A DNA stretch of 64,000 bases from Gautieria morchelliformis. Lineage: Eukaryota; Basidiomycota; Agaricomycetes; Gomphales; Gomphaceae. The notes beneath the pieces were generated by a model. It did not search any database and was not told where the DNA came from. It was given only the letters and a program-made list of their open reading frames with translations. Position numbers and translations under genes: made by a program. Location of the stretch: contig WHVA01000139.1 of assembly GCA_015179125.1 (NCBI GenBank), forward strand, positions 1 through 64,000, read 5' to 3'. Shown piece by piece: positions 20,051 to 32,078 of the stretch; within the stretch, counting starts at the first letter, position 1; every line of letters starts with the position of its first letter.

Positions 20051-21629
20051 TTACTCTGTTTATCGTGGTTAGGGGGAATCGGTCTCCTGGAGCGCCCGAC
20101 TGTCCGTTCACTACGTGAACTGGAGTTTTGGGCGAGTCTTGGCGCTCTGTCCGACCTCACACGCGAGGACACCAGCTAAAAATAGCCGGACCTAGGCACG
20201 GTTGCGAGACCACTGAGAAGTCACGTGACTCAGCGCAACTCCGCCCGGAATGCTCCGCCGCAATCCGCCGGCCCGCCTGTCCTGGCTGGTGTATCTCTTC
20301 CCCCCCTGACACCACGGAAAGATTAGAACCAGCCTAATCTTTCCTCCCTGTTAAGGCAACCACAAGCCTTAGCCAGCTGGTTGTTGGTGGGCAGCGATGA
20401 CGCAGACGTACGACACATGTTAGATCGGCGTCTGAATGTATTATTAGACTACTTGCACCTGCACATGAGGAGTTTCCTGCCATGCATGATAGAAATTATT
20501 ACATAATACTGAGGTCTACACGGTGGGTGCTAGGGCGACAGGGCGCACGACGTCGCTGCGTGCTCGCGAGCGCGAGCAGCCACGGCGTGAGTCCGCCGAG
20601 AACCCGAAGGATCACACCAAAACGCTGGGTCCAACCGTTACCAAATTTACGGCTGTAGCGATACGCGTAGTCACGTACTTGCTTCGTTTCTCAGTTGCCA
20701 GGTTTACTGATGCAGTCCAAGAAGTTAAGAAGCAACAGGGATGCACCGACTGGCCAAACGGATTACATGGAGACTAAGCACTGGCGAAGGGACGACGATG
20801 TCGGACTTACAACTAAGCTCAGCTTCGTTCGAACAATGCCATGTAAGCTGTTCCTGATTTCAATAATTTCGCCGTTTGGAATAGACCTGGCACTGGTCGG
20901 GCACCGTATACTTACGCTAATGCATCAGTGTGGCGTGTTCTCTTTTCCTTATATGGCTCCTATTGCGGCTTGCCTTTTTAAGCCCTTGATCCCCGGAACA
21001 TACCTATTTGTTCCATCGGGCCATGGTCGAATAGTTTGTTGCTTACGCCGGCGGCTTACCTCCACGAACATGTATTACAACGCACCTTCTGAGGCTTGGC
21101 CAGACTCAGTCCCTTGACTCAACTCTGACGAAACAATATCAAGCATCAGAGGTACCATGCAGGTAGGCGTAGCTTTGTATTATTTTTTGCCTTGCAATGC
21201 CAGAAAGTTGTGATACAATCTTCTTGATTATTACGTATATACAGCTTTTCAACTTGTTTTGTAAATACAACGACGGGCACAACTCTGGTATAACGAGTGC
21301 CGTAAAGCCTTGTTTGAACGCTCTAAAAGCGTTGAACCCTACACAGTAGTAACCTATGATCCGACTGAAATAATGTAACACAAACCCATTGATGCAACAG
21401 AAGTAAGGCTTATTAGGTGAACATAAAAAAAACACGCGACAACATGGCCACTACTGCGCGACAGTGGCGAACATCTCGTTACCTCTCGCAAGGGATGCCA
21501 GCCCTTCGGTGATAACCAAATTCGAATTGACAATGCCAATCACGCGTGATACGCGAAGGACACTGCCCCATACAGCCCGTCCTCACGACCTAACATGCCC
21601 TGCCCATGCAACACCTGCGAGGTCTTCAA
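20051..21629. other. No gene recognised
   Basis: Beyond the end of the DIRS fossil. It holds a small palindrome GTTCACTACGTGAAC (about 20108-20122), a perfect 10-bp hairpin GGAAAGATTA/TAATCTTTCC at 20316-20344, and a GC-rich stretch near 20540-20600. The short open frames have no recognisable features. The right part (21120-21629) would be the 3' flank of the minus-strand F-box/LRR-like gene. Confidence 0.5.
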
Positions 21630-23750
21630 TCAGCACACGGGCGCCAAGGCAAATGGGACGAAACAATATAAACCCACCTCCATTTTGCGAGCATGCCAGC
21701 CTACCCCACTGCCTACATTCCCGTTAGATTCTGAGAGTCGCATGAGCTCGACTCTGAACGGGTGCTCGGGGGGTAAGTCTCGACGCAGCATCGGCGTGCC
21801 CCAGCTCTCCGTAACCCAGCCGCTCGCGGTATCCACGTACCATCCTCTTCCCCCCTTGCTGCGCACGATCCTCCATGCACCAGCTCCCGCTGCTAGGCTG
21901 TTGAGCATTGGCATTGATAGCTCAATCACTCGCAGCCGTGTCAGGGGAGGCGCTGGGGGTCTGGAAGCCATGAGCGAGAAGGAAGACGGCGATGTACAGA
22001 GAGGTTGAATGATTTGCGAGTGTAACGCCAGTACGGCTTGACGGGCCGATTGATTAAGTTCGGGAGACGTATTGACGAGAGTGAGAACCTCCACATTCGG
22101 GGAGCGAGAAACCATGAAGTTGGATATATGTGATAATGGGAGTTCCGAGATATGTGCCAACCCAAAAGACCGCAATGCAGGCTGAGGCGAGAGTGCATTA
22201 AGAACGGCAGGGGTGACCGGACAACTGGAGAGGTCGAGATAACGAAGTTTACCCGATACAAAACATCGGGCGTTTAGTACGATATCCAGGAGATCAGCCT
22301 CTGTGAGCGCAGAGGAAAAGGTCGCGTCTCCGTATAGAGACAGTTCTTCTAGATGAAACGTGGCCGGCCCCTGGATCAAAAGCAATGCAATTGATTCACT
22401 GGTGAGGCGAGCGCATCGCGCCAGAGCGAGGGAGGTAAGCCGGAGAGTAGATACATGCGCTAAATTTTTGAGTAGATCAGGGGAACACAGTGTCCCGGAA
22501 AGATCCAGATGGGTGAGACAAGGGAATGCCAGGACGAAAGGGGTTAGAATGGAGGATGGAACAGATCGAACACCCCGGAGGCCCAGACGCTGCAACCCTG
22601 GAACCGTCAAGGACAGTCCATCGTCGTCAGAACGTAGATATGTTTGCGTGAACTCATCCAGAGCGTTCACGAAGACGGGACTGATACAACCGCAAAAGTC
22701 GATCGCCTCGATTGCCTTGCATTCCTTCCGGCGGTCTGCAACATCGCTTTCCACGGAACTACGGGCACGTGAAATACGGCCGCGGTCACGAGAAGGTCGG
22801 CCCCGAAGTAAGAGCTCACTCAACACTGGGAATGTCAAGGCTCCGTCCATGTATTCTGTGGCTCCAAATACTTGGAGGTTAAGCATTTCCTGAAAGTAGT
22901 GATGAGATATACATTCAGCACAACTTTTGTGGAATATACCTTGAGCACCAGCTCCACACGACTCCCGATGACATAACGGCTATTCATGCCTTCGTCTACG
23001 GAGCGACGCATACCTATGGTACGGAAATGATTGAAGTCGAGGCTACGTGTATGTCTGCCTGGACGGTGATCATGAGGGGTTGGCACTAGAAGCAGTTTTG
23101 AATCTAAGTCAATAATAGCGAGAGGGACCGAGATGTGAGTAATTACCATACATCCCAGTGTAATTATTGACTGCATCACTAATGGTGCTCATCAGTCTCC
23201 AGCGGCCTGGGCTCTTGGCTCTTAATCGCCTAGGACTAGGATCTCGAGATGCGGGGGGAGAAAGCAATTCAGGCGGAATTGAACCATCTGGAACTGCAGT
23301 GAGTCTCTCCATGACGCACTCCTGCAGGCGTAATGCATCCCCGCTTGCTGGCTGTGAGAGGTTGCCAAGTGCGACGGCGGCAGTCTTGACAGTCTGATCT
23401 ACAAGGTACGCAGTTGGCTCCACCTCGCCATCTTCCTCGCCACCCGTAATCTCGTCGACAAACGCGAGCCAGTTTCGTGGCAAACGAACTTCGATCTTAC
23501 GGTAAAGCCAAGGTTTGGCTGCTTCATGCCAGACCTTGTTCACCAGACAAAGGCTGGTGAGAGTCTTGCGTGCGAGAGGCTCTGGCCAATACGCTGGAGG
23601 ATGAGACGACGGAAGAGCTGTGGGTACAGCTGTTGACTGTGGTATGAGGGGGTCCAGTGATGGTACTGGTGAGGGAAGCGCGGCGCAGTAAACGGCGGAG
23701 CATATTGCGTACAACAGGTCTGGGGGGTATGAGGAAACACAAGACGACAT
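21630..23750 (-). CDS. F-box/LRR-like protein
   Basis: A 675-residue protein from three exons (23147-23750, 22940-23103, 21630-22889) that stay in frame across two short introns. The N-terminus (PPDLLYAICSAVYCAA, then LVNKVWHEAAKPWLYRKIEVRLP near residues 70-95) resembles the F-box region of basidiomycete F-box proteins. The C-terminal half has degenerate leucine-rich repeats (CLTHLDLSGT, HLEELSLYGD, KLRYLDLSSCPVTP). Such proteins usually act as substrate adaptors of SCF ubiquitin ligases; the substrate is unknown. The start is the first in-frame ATG with a reasonable context. Confidence is high for a real gene, moderate for the function. Confidence 0.8.
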
Positions 23751-24751
23751 AGGAATTAGCTGTAGAACGGAAGTGTCGACGTCAAGTAGGAAATTTTACC
23801 TTGCAAGCACGCTCTTATATAACCCCGGAATTATGCTGTTCCTCGCAATCGTCACGCGACCTAAAGATCCCCAGACTGGGGTCATTTTGCTCCGAGCTAC
23901 ATGTGACAATGATCCAGTACTCTCGGCATACATATAAGGTCTACATCGTGTCTAGAATCGCTAGCAATCACCCGTTTCCTGCACTTGGATACATACTGTA
24001 CCACCGTGACGCCTCTTTCAAAACAAACGTTGCCAAGTTAATCACCCCTAAAAGCAGGCTCGGTTCCAACGCTAATTTCCAAGAGGCACAAGCGATCATG
24101 TATTAACTATTCCGGCAGGGTTGTATACCGGAACCGAACGATCATACTGTAGAGGTAGACTTCTGTGTGTAGCGCCGATCCAGAGGTCTAGGCTGGCGTC
24201 AAGCACCCTAGCATCCTCTTGCCCTCGAAAGCGCCAAAGTGCCCCGGAAGACACACGACGCTTGACGCTGTGCAAGTCCTTTTCATGCCAATGTCGAAAC
24301 GCCATCCAGGTGCCGAAGATAATCCAATTACTCCAGAAGAAACGCGTTGCGAGAGCAACGGCTTATCCAAACGAATACGACCTCCTTGAGAACTGATTGG
24401 CGTCGTTCTTACATATCAGTCGTAGGAAAAGTTGTTCCAGCAATATTGTTTGCCCTCCGATACCAGCCGATGCGGTTATGCATAACATTAACAGTTTAAT
24501 ATGTAATTTCAGGACGACTGACGTACCAAAGTCGCAACAGTATATGGAAATGGTCCAAGTTCCTCATACCCCCTGTAGGATTTTCTCTCGTCTCATACCA
24601 GATGAAGGCTGATTATATCGGTGAGTGGTATGAGGCCCGAGGGTAACGCGCAGACTTAGGAGCCCAGTCACGGGAGAGCGCCGCTGGAGCCGTATGTGTT
24701 ACATAATATTAGTTGCTTCGGTTCGTGTGAATAGCCGTGTTTCAAGCTGTT
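23751..24751. other. Intergenic; no gene recognised
   Basis: Between the divergent F-box-like gene (minus) and MED22 (plus). Minus-strand fragments near 24100-24610 contain a hydrophobic stretch, but I could not build a convincing small gene from them. Confidence 0.4.
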
Positions 24752-25357
24752 ATGTCTGCCCCTTTCCAAACCGATGCCTCACGCCCTTCAGCACTTCCGA
24801 GTGCAAATATCGGAGCCAGAAGCTATGACCAGGCGCCTGCAGAAACATCGGAAGAGTACCTAGATCAAGTTGAGGAGGAATGGAATAAAAAAGTGGATGC
24901 GGAGGTGGACACTCTTGTCGATGGCATGGTCGACCTTGTGGCAGTTGCATCGGTGAGATCTTTGTATTCTGAGCTTGTATATTGGTGCTATTTGGGTTAC
25001 CTTGCTCTCAGGTTAGTGATAAGGACAAATATCAGATTGCCCTGGAGTCCTTTCAGGCGCAATGTCGTACCGAGTCAATGGTGAACCTATGCCCGCCTTA
25101 CTGTAGTGACGAATCATTATTGATTGTATACCGTGCATTAGGTTCGGGCAGCGTCGTCTCTCATGTCGATCACCCAATCTCTCAAGCTACTCCTACTCCT
25201 GTCAGATGAGGCGCAGATCGTCCGCCAACATAACGAGGAACTTCGCACAGCGACGGGGGAGGCAGAGAAGCATAAACAGGATGTTACAGTTCTGCTGGAT
25301 GAGCTACTGCTGCGTAGCACGTCGGATAATCCCATGGAGAGCAAAGATACTTCATGA
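24752..25357 (+). CDS. MED22: Mediator subunit 22 (Srb6/Surf5 family)
   Basis: Head-module subunit of Mediator, the coactivator that bridges transcription factors and RNA polymerase II in the nucleus. Three exons (24752-24952, 25012-25080, 25142-25357) join in frame to 161 residues. The core (LDQVEEEWNKKVDAEVDTL, ALESFQAQCRTESMVRAA, LMSITQSLKLLLLLSDEA) has the helical pattern and conserved residues of the Med22 family. The length is slightly above that of the yeast protein. The start codon is chosen because exon 1 runs in frame into the conserved helix. The gene is divergent from the F-box-like gene about 1 kb away. Confidence 0.88.
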
Positions 25358-26526
25358 ACGCACTGTCCCCAAAGTGATCGAGAATCACGGCAACGAGCAC
25401 GCTTAACATGAGCAGAGCTTTCCTTGACCCATACCGACAAGGGACATGGAATAGCTCGGAGTCCGATTCCCAACACCATTCCACATCACTCGTACGAGCT
25501 GCACGTAAGGTGCTGACACGCGTCCGTATGATCAATACAACACTTCTAATACGCCTCTCGAGCTACATGTATCGTGATGAGTCTACGTACCTAGGTACTT
25601 GATAGAAGTCATCGCACCTTGGGAAGCAATACAGCAATATATATGGCACACCTCACGACACATTATCGAGAGCCTCCTCTCTTAAAATAACCGCTGTTCA
25701 CGGCGCTCGCCTGCACAACATCAAACACGGTCTCTCCGACGCCCAAGAACTTGTCTGCTACGGCACGAAGGGTTGAGTCATGCAGAAGTGGGGTATCAGG
25801 GCTGCATATTTAGTAAGTTAGGCAACAAACTGCAGAAATGGCGTCGAATGAAGACGTACGAGAAGCCACTGGACCTCCGCACTCCAGCTATAACTGTAGA
25901 TAGGAGGACAGCATCAACAGCATAATGAACCAGTTTCCCCAGCACCATCCTGTGGAAGCGAGTGTTGAATATAGAGTTCGAGGAGACTATCAGAAGACGA
26001 TGGTTGCGAAAGGCACTCCGAACAAGCCATGGGTTCAAACTCCGCAAACTCCGTTGCACTGATGGAGTTTTGCCCTACCTTTCAGGATTTGGGTGATATG
26101 AATATTAGTAGCTAAGTCACCGTAGCTAATAGATTCCTGCCAACTTACAGCCAGGTATTTATTATATATAGATCTATATATTTGAGCGTTGAACGCTGGA
26201 CGGCTGAACACGCAAATTAACCCCTAATACTATGTCAGATATGAGACCCTAACATATGTAAACTGAACAAGCTTAGTATGTACTCTTCATGCAGGCATCA
26301 TATTTTCACCCGTACGGGTAACATCGTAGATATTGGCAAGGCGTGCAAGCAGCGTTGCGCCATCTCATAAAGCAACCCGCCGAAGGGTACCTCGGCGAGT
26401 CGATCGCTGATAAAGTTTGCTGTATGGACTGCAATGTGATCGCTGAAGAACCAGCGAACGGCTAATTAGTTCAACTGAATTAAATTGAAAATATTAGGCA
26501 CACCATTAATTCAGTTGAGCTATTGG
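25358..26526. other. No gene recognised
   Basis: Downstream of MED22 and left of a TIR element. Features seen are an AT-rich palindrome around 26163-26181 (ATATATAGATCTATATAT) and a TTCAACTGAATT-type inverted motif near 26468-26480. Only short open frames without coding character. Confidence 0.5.
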
Positions 26527-26876
26527 TACAGTTGCGGACATCAAAACCGACAACTTTAGTGACTGAATTTTGGACATTGCCACAAACGTACTAACCACAA
26601 ACCGTAAAAACATGCACAATTGATTTTTCTGGAGAGGATTCTACGAGCCGATTTCTGTATTTCGGTGATTTTAGTGTTGAGAACTCCAAAAATTTGGCCA
26701 CCCCTGAAAAAAATCCCTAAAATCATGAAAAATAGCGCAATCGACTCCTTTTGGTGAGCCGTGTCTGATTCCATAAAGAAAAAAACCATCCGTGACAAAC
26801 ATCCCTTGAAATAAATTGATTAAATATGCCCTAAAATGGAAAGACTTTTGTTCCCACGATCTATGCTATCAGTATT

Positions 26877-27281
26877 CAGAGTTTAAGTAGCGCAGCGGGC
26901 TTACACGCGGCGAATTCCATGCCCGCCTGCAGCTTGTCCGCAAGGCTGCGCCGAGTTGTAAAGCTGTTTCCTCTCTCCTCCTCTCATTCCCTAGTTAACC
27001 CAAGGTAAGTTGATTTCTCGCATTTCTCACTATCTCAGGAGTTCCGCTGAACTTCGTCGCACGCGTAGGCTCGAGTCCCACAAGACGTGTCAGCGTCCAT
27101 GTCATGGACCGGCACACGTGTCTCAGTGGGTGACTCACCCTGGCCTACTTAACTTTATCTGCACGTCCTCCCTGTGCTTCGCTCGCCCGCGACACCCCAC
27201 ATAGCACAGGTACTGTACGCTTGGCTCGCCAGCCGCGCCCACGCTAACACTTGCACAGCTCATAGAGATCGCCGCGTTTCC
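26877..27281 (+). repeat. Split direct repeat A1 of Ngaro-like element
   Basis: 405 bp, same length as A2 (31429-31833) with about 11 differences, nearly all transitions. It is expected to hold the promoter and leader; the block GTGTCTCAGTGGGTGACTC is also conserved in the A repeat of the second Ngaro-like element. Confidence 0.9.
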
Positions 27282-27316
27282 GTTATTTCTGAACATCTTG
27301 CTTCTCATGACTGGCA

Positions 27317-30300
27317 ATGGACAATCCACTCTACCAAGTTCATCATCCTCTTCCACCACGTCCAGCGCAACCAGAATTGCCTCAGAATGTCTCCAGATCA
27401 TTGAACGCAGACGATCAGGAGAGATATCGACGGGCGAAGCTTCCTTACTCATCTTCAAGTTGCTACCCCGCGGAGAAGCTGGAGAAGCCGCTTATAAACG
27501 GTATATCGACCTTTGCGCCGAAATTGATAGAGAGCACGCCATTGCCGCCGCACGCGGCGAAGAGTCCTTGCCCCATGACACTCACGAGCAACATCCGCGG
27601 CGAAAACAAGCAACCGATGTCACGTCCGATGAATCGCCTTCAGAAACCGAATCTGTCCATACGCTCTCGCCTAAAAGAGCTAAGCGCCGACATACGGAAC
27701 CTGAAGGAGGAGATCCGCCAGCGAAAGAACACAAAAGGTCTGACGGATCAGAATTCGCTTGGAACCACCAACCGCCATCATTGGAACCTGTCGACCCTCT
27801 CATCGCACAAACCCTTGCCCTCAAAGCCATTCATCTCGTCGACCTCAAAGCCGCAAAGAGCAATCTACTCTCGCGATTCGACTGCCCGAATCTCCCAGAA
27901 TCATTGTGGTTTGACGTCCTTGCCGACAGGTTCATCGACCTCGACAAAATCTACTCTGGCTATTACTCACTCGAAGCCGATCATCAAGTCACAGAGTCCA
28001 TTGGAAACGTCGACATCACGCTGTGCTCAGGAAGTGGCTCTAGCAAACCAGCCAAGAGAATTGAGTCTCATGGAGAGTGGTCTATCACCTTCTCAGTTGC
28101 CAAGAGAGCCGTCCTCTATGTCTACCCTCATCGAGCCAACGAATTTGCACGTTACGAAGAGTATATCCTTGGACAATTTGCGGCCATGCGATATCCCGGT
28201 GAGCAGCACAAGGTCCTTGATTTGGACAAAGCCATTCGAATCTGAGTCTCCCGCAACAATCAACTTTCTCTCACCTCGTTCGACAAATTCGCCGACCTTA
28301 CCACACGACACTTCGTCTCCCAGCAAGGGTCGATGCTACAAGAAAGTAGGCGATTCCGTCCCCCCTTCGGAGGACTTCAACCGATCTGCCGTCGATTCAA
28401 CGGTGGATGTTGCACCAGCCTCTCATGCAAGTATCGACACGTTTGCTCCTCTTGCTCGGGGAAGCATGCCTCCAAAGACTGCAGCGGGACCAAAAAAGCA
28501 GACCCCTCAAAGTGAGGCCGTGAACCGACGCGGAGAGCGACCCAAATGGGCACGCGGTTTTCTCTGGTCTCAACACGACATAGCTGCTACCCCGTCTGCC
28601 ACTTCCACCGAAGTAGCAGACCCACTGCCTTCTGTTCCCTCCTCCGTCTTGAACGACGCCACTTCTCAGCGAACCATTGCCGAAAACCCTAACCTCTTCC
28701 GAATTGTCACACCTATCAAGGTTGATCGGTTTGAATCCCTTCTTACTTTGCATCCCAATCGACCACTAGTTGATTCTGTTTGTCGCAGCTTGAGGGAAGG
28801 AGTCTGGCCTTTTGCTTTTCCCGATGAGTCAGCGCCCGTCACTTTTGATTTCTCTCACAGAGAGATCAGTGACGCCGGACTCGACTTCCTGCGGCAGCAG
28901 CGGGACATCGAGATACTCGCTGACCGCTACTCGCCTTCCTTCGGCCCAGACCTCTTACCAGGCATGTACAGCACCCCGCTTGGAGTGGTCCCAAAGCCTC
29001 ATTCCAACAAATTCCGACTCGTTAACGACTTGAGCGCAGGTCCGCACGCCCCCAACTCCTGGATCGCCCGGGACGACGCTTCAGTACATTTCGACAATCT
29101 CCAGGATTTTGGTGCAATCCTGCGCCATTTCCACCACCAATTCAACAGACCGCCTGCTTGGCTTTTCAAAGACGATGTCTCAGGCACCTATCGCCGCTGG
29201 CCTGTGCATCCTCTTTGGCAAATTAAGCAAGTCGTCACCATAGATGGACAACGCCATGTGGACCGTTGCATGGAATTCGGCACCCGCAGCGCCGCACGCG
29301 TATGGTGTCTTTTCATGGGACTTGTTATTTGGATCACAATTCATGTGAAGAATATCAAGGACCTGCTGCACTACATGGACGACACCTGGTCCCATGACCC
29401 GGACCCGGCTCTATACCTATACGAACCATATGGTGAACGTTTCCCGTTCAAGCAAGTCGCTCTGCTACTGTTATGGGACGAAATAGGTCTGCCGCACGAG
29501 CAATCCAAACAAGCCTTCGGCATGTTTTTGCGTATCATCGGCTTCGACGTCAACCCGCACGACATGTCAATATCCTTCCCTGCTGAGAGCAAAGCCGCCT
29601 TAGTAGCCGCCATTCGCTCTTTCACCGACGCCTCAATTTCACGCCGCCATCCGCTTGTCCACTGGCAACGCCTCTTAGGATGGATCAACTGGTCGCTCAA
29701 CGTCTTCCCATTACTTAGACCTGCCCTACAATCATCTTACGCGAAGATCGCCGGCAAGTCCATTCCCAAAGCCACACTCCATCTCAACCGTGCCGTCATC
29801 CACGATTTAAACTGGCTCGCCGACACCATCGACGCCTCCAGCGGCCTCTGCTTGCTTGACTCCATAGTCTGGCGAGCATCCGATGCCGACTTGACCATTT
29901 TCTGTGACGCATCCCTCAACTCCATGGGTTTTTATATTCCTCAGCTTAGCTTAGCCTTCTTTTCCCCCATTCCTGAACCACCGCCATCTTTCCATATATT
30001 TTTCTATGACGAACTCTGTGTCATCTCCGCTCTTGCTTTCGCTACTTCCTTGCAATCTCCGCCTCACAAACTCCTCATATTCACCGACTCCATGAACACC
30101 GTCGATATTTTTCATTCACTAAAAGCACACGACGAATACAACCACCTCCTAATGTTCGCCATGCGCCTTCTTCTCCCGCAAACGACCTTGCTCAGAGTCT
30201 TTCACATCCCGAGCGAGGACAACACCGTCGCCGATGCCCTATCGTGTGGGCTCTTCCACGTCGCATCATCCATTCACCCCCACCTGTGCATTCGACCTTT

Positions 30301-30337
30301 TAAACCCCCTCGGGATGCGATGGGGGCTGCGAAGTGA
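27317..30337 (+). pseudogene. Long frame with reverse transcriptase and RNase H (Ngaro-like)
   Basis: The 1006-codon frame overlaps the gag-like frame (which starts 10 bases upstream at 27307) for roughly its first 310 codons. The RT core spans about 28690-29750, with YMDD-type motif (HYMDDTWS) and LGVVPKPHSNKFRLVNDLS. RNase H follows (FCDASLNSMGFYIP, FTDSMNTVDIFHSLKAH, PSEDNTVADALS). It ends overlapping the recombinase start by four bases. Part of a transposon fossil. Confidence 0.8.
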
Positions 30338-31310
30338 TGTTAGAACCCATCACGTGGAACCGGCAACTGCCTCGGGTTGCTTGGTCCCGCGAAAAGCTCT
30401 TTCATGAGCGTGCCATCGCGCTTGGTCACTCTGTAGAGCTCTCCACCGTTCACACGTATAGCTCCCATCTGCAATCTTATCTCAACTTCTGCAAGCTCCA
30501 TCATTTCCCCATTGAACCCAACCCCGACACCCTCAGCTATTTCATTATTTTCATGTCACACCACGTCAAACCCTCTTCCATCACTGCTTACCTATCTGGT
30601 ATATGCAACTGTCTCCAACCTCACTTTCCCGACACTCGCGCTGCTCGCAACTCTCCACTCGTCCTCAGCGCCCTAGCCGGCACGAAGAAGCGTCGCGGGT
30701 CCTCCGCCCCTCGCCAGAAACGTGCACTCTCCACCAACGACCTTCTTACCCTTTCTCACGCTCACCAATCCGGCTCACACGACGACCTCTTATTCCTAGC
30801 TATGCTCCTGACAGGTTTTTCTGCCCTTCTTCGCCTGGGAGAGATGACTGTGGCAAACTCACCGTCCAAGCGTTCTTCAAAAAAAATCACCCCTCGCCAC
30901 ACGCTCTCCCGCCAACACGACCAATTCTCCTTCCACCTCCCCTACCACAAAGCAGATCAATTCTACCAGGGCAATACAATCGTCGTCCTCGCCAAACCTT
31001 CCTCGCCCCTCGACCCCCTCACCCTTATGGACCGTTATCTATCCTCTCGCGACTCCTGTTTCCCCTTCCATCCTGAGTTGTGGCTCACATCCGCCGGCTT
31101 CATGCCCACCAGGAAGCCTCCGTGCCACACTTGGCCCCGATTTTGGAGGCCACTCCATCCGTTCCGGCGGAGTCACCGCCCTTGCCTTAGATGGTGTCCC
31201 AGACAATGTTATCCAAGGCATGGGCCGATGGTCTTCCGACTCATTCAAGCTTTACATTCGCAAACACCCCGTCGTCCTACATGCCCTCATCAACGGGCCC
31301 CTTCAAAATT
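30334..31310 (+). pseudogene. Tyrosine recombinase of the Ngaro-like element
   Basis: The N-terminal part matches the core-binding domain seen in DIRS/Ngaro integrases (TYSSHLQSYLNFCKLHHFP, LSYFIIFMSHHVKPSSITAYLSGICN), followed by the catalytic domain (FSALLRLGEMTVANSPSKR). Start overlaps the RT/RNase H frame end by four bases, an ATGA-type junction. Part of a fossil. Confidence 0.75.
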
Positions 31311-31338
31311 AACATCATCATCCTTTTTCTACCTCAAT

Positions 31339-31427
31339 ACGTCTCTCCCAATCAAGTTGTGTTGCGGCGCCTCGCTCGGCGCCGGTGCCCCTTACCAGAG
31401 CCGCATCTGCGGGCTTACCAGAATTCG
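31339..31427 (+). repeat. Split direct repeat B1 of Ngaro-like element
   Basis: 89 bp, differing from B2 (31990-32078) at one position. The unit holds GGCGCC(T)...GGCGCC-type inverted motifs. Confidence 0.9.
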
Positions 31428-31428
31428 T

Positions 31429-31833
31429 CAGAGTTTAAGTAGCGCAGCGTGCTTACACGCAGCGGATTCCGTGCCCGCCTGCAGCTTGTCCGCAAGGCTG
31501 TGCCGAGTTGTAAAGCTGTTTCCTCTCTCCTCCTCTCATTCCCTAGTTAACCCAAGGTAAGTTGATTTCTCGCATTTCTCACTATCTCAGGAGTTCCGCT
31601 GAACTTCGTCGCACGCGTAGGCTCGAGTCCCACAAGACGCGTCAGCGTCCACGTCATGGACCGGCACACGTGTCTCAGTGGGTGACTCACTCTGGCCTAC
31701 TTAACTTTATCCGCACATCCTCCCTGTGCTTCGCTCGCCCGCGACACCCCACATAGCACAGGTACTGTACGCTTGGCTCGCCAGCCGCGCCCACGCTAAC
31801 ACTTGTACAGCTCATAGAGATCGCCGCGTTTCC
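31429..31833 (+). repeat. Split direct repeat A2 of Ngaro-like element
   Basis: Second copy of the 405-bp A repeat, lying between B1 and B2 as in the A1 - coding - B1 A2 B2 plan of Ngaro elements. Confidence 0.9.
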
Positions 31834-31989
31834 CCTCCCTCTCCCTTCATAGCCCTGCATGCCATGAAAGGCTTTTTCCTACGGGTTTTTTACTGCCGCA
31901 TGTCATTGTCAGGTTCACGTCTCCTCTCTCATTACACCATGCCATCTTTTTCGTCCATTTAGTTTCCTACTGCTGTATTTTTACCACAC

Positions 31990-32078
31990 ACGTCTCTCCC
32001 AATCAAGTTGTGTTGCGGCGCCTCACTCGGCGCCGGTGCCCCTTACCAGAGCCGCATCTGCGGGCTTACCAGAATTCG
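31990..32078 (+). repeat. Split direct repeat B2 of Ngaro-like element
   Basis: Terminal copy of the 89-bp B repeat; it marks the right end of the element. The next bases belong to the surrounding TIR element. Confidence 0.88.

Larger units (their letters stand above)
26877..32078 (+). mobile_element. Ngaro-like tyrosine-recombinase retrotransposon, nearly whole (fossil)
   Basis: It has the split direct repeats that define Ngaro-type elements: A1 (26877-27281, 405 bp) at the left, and B1 (31339-31427), A2 (31429-31833), B2 (31990-32078) at the right. Parts in order: gag-like frame from 27307, ending in a CCCH/CCHC zinc region near 28380-28510; reverse transcriptase and RNase H to 30337; tyrosine recombinase from 30334 to about 31310. 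It looks almost whole, with about two or three breaks. A1 and A2 differ at about 11 of 405 positions, so it is fairly young. Intron-like GT-AG segments occur in the A repeats (27004-27038, 27209-27258). It sits inside the TIR element 26529-32849. Confidence 0.88.

Noticed and set aside
20051-20345. Helitron 3' end because of the hairpin
   Set aside because: No CTRR terminus follows the hairpin and no Rep/helicase coding region is in the window.
24096-24610. Possible small membrane protein gene on the minus strand
   Set aside because: A hydrophobic stretch is present but no start codon and splice pattern gave a continuous, family-like protein.
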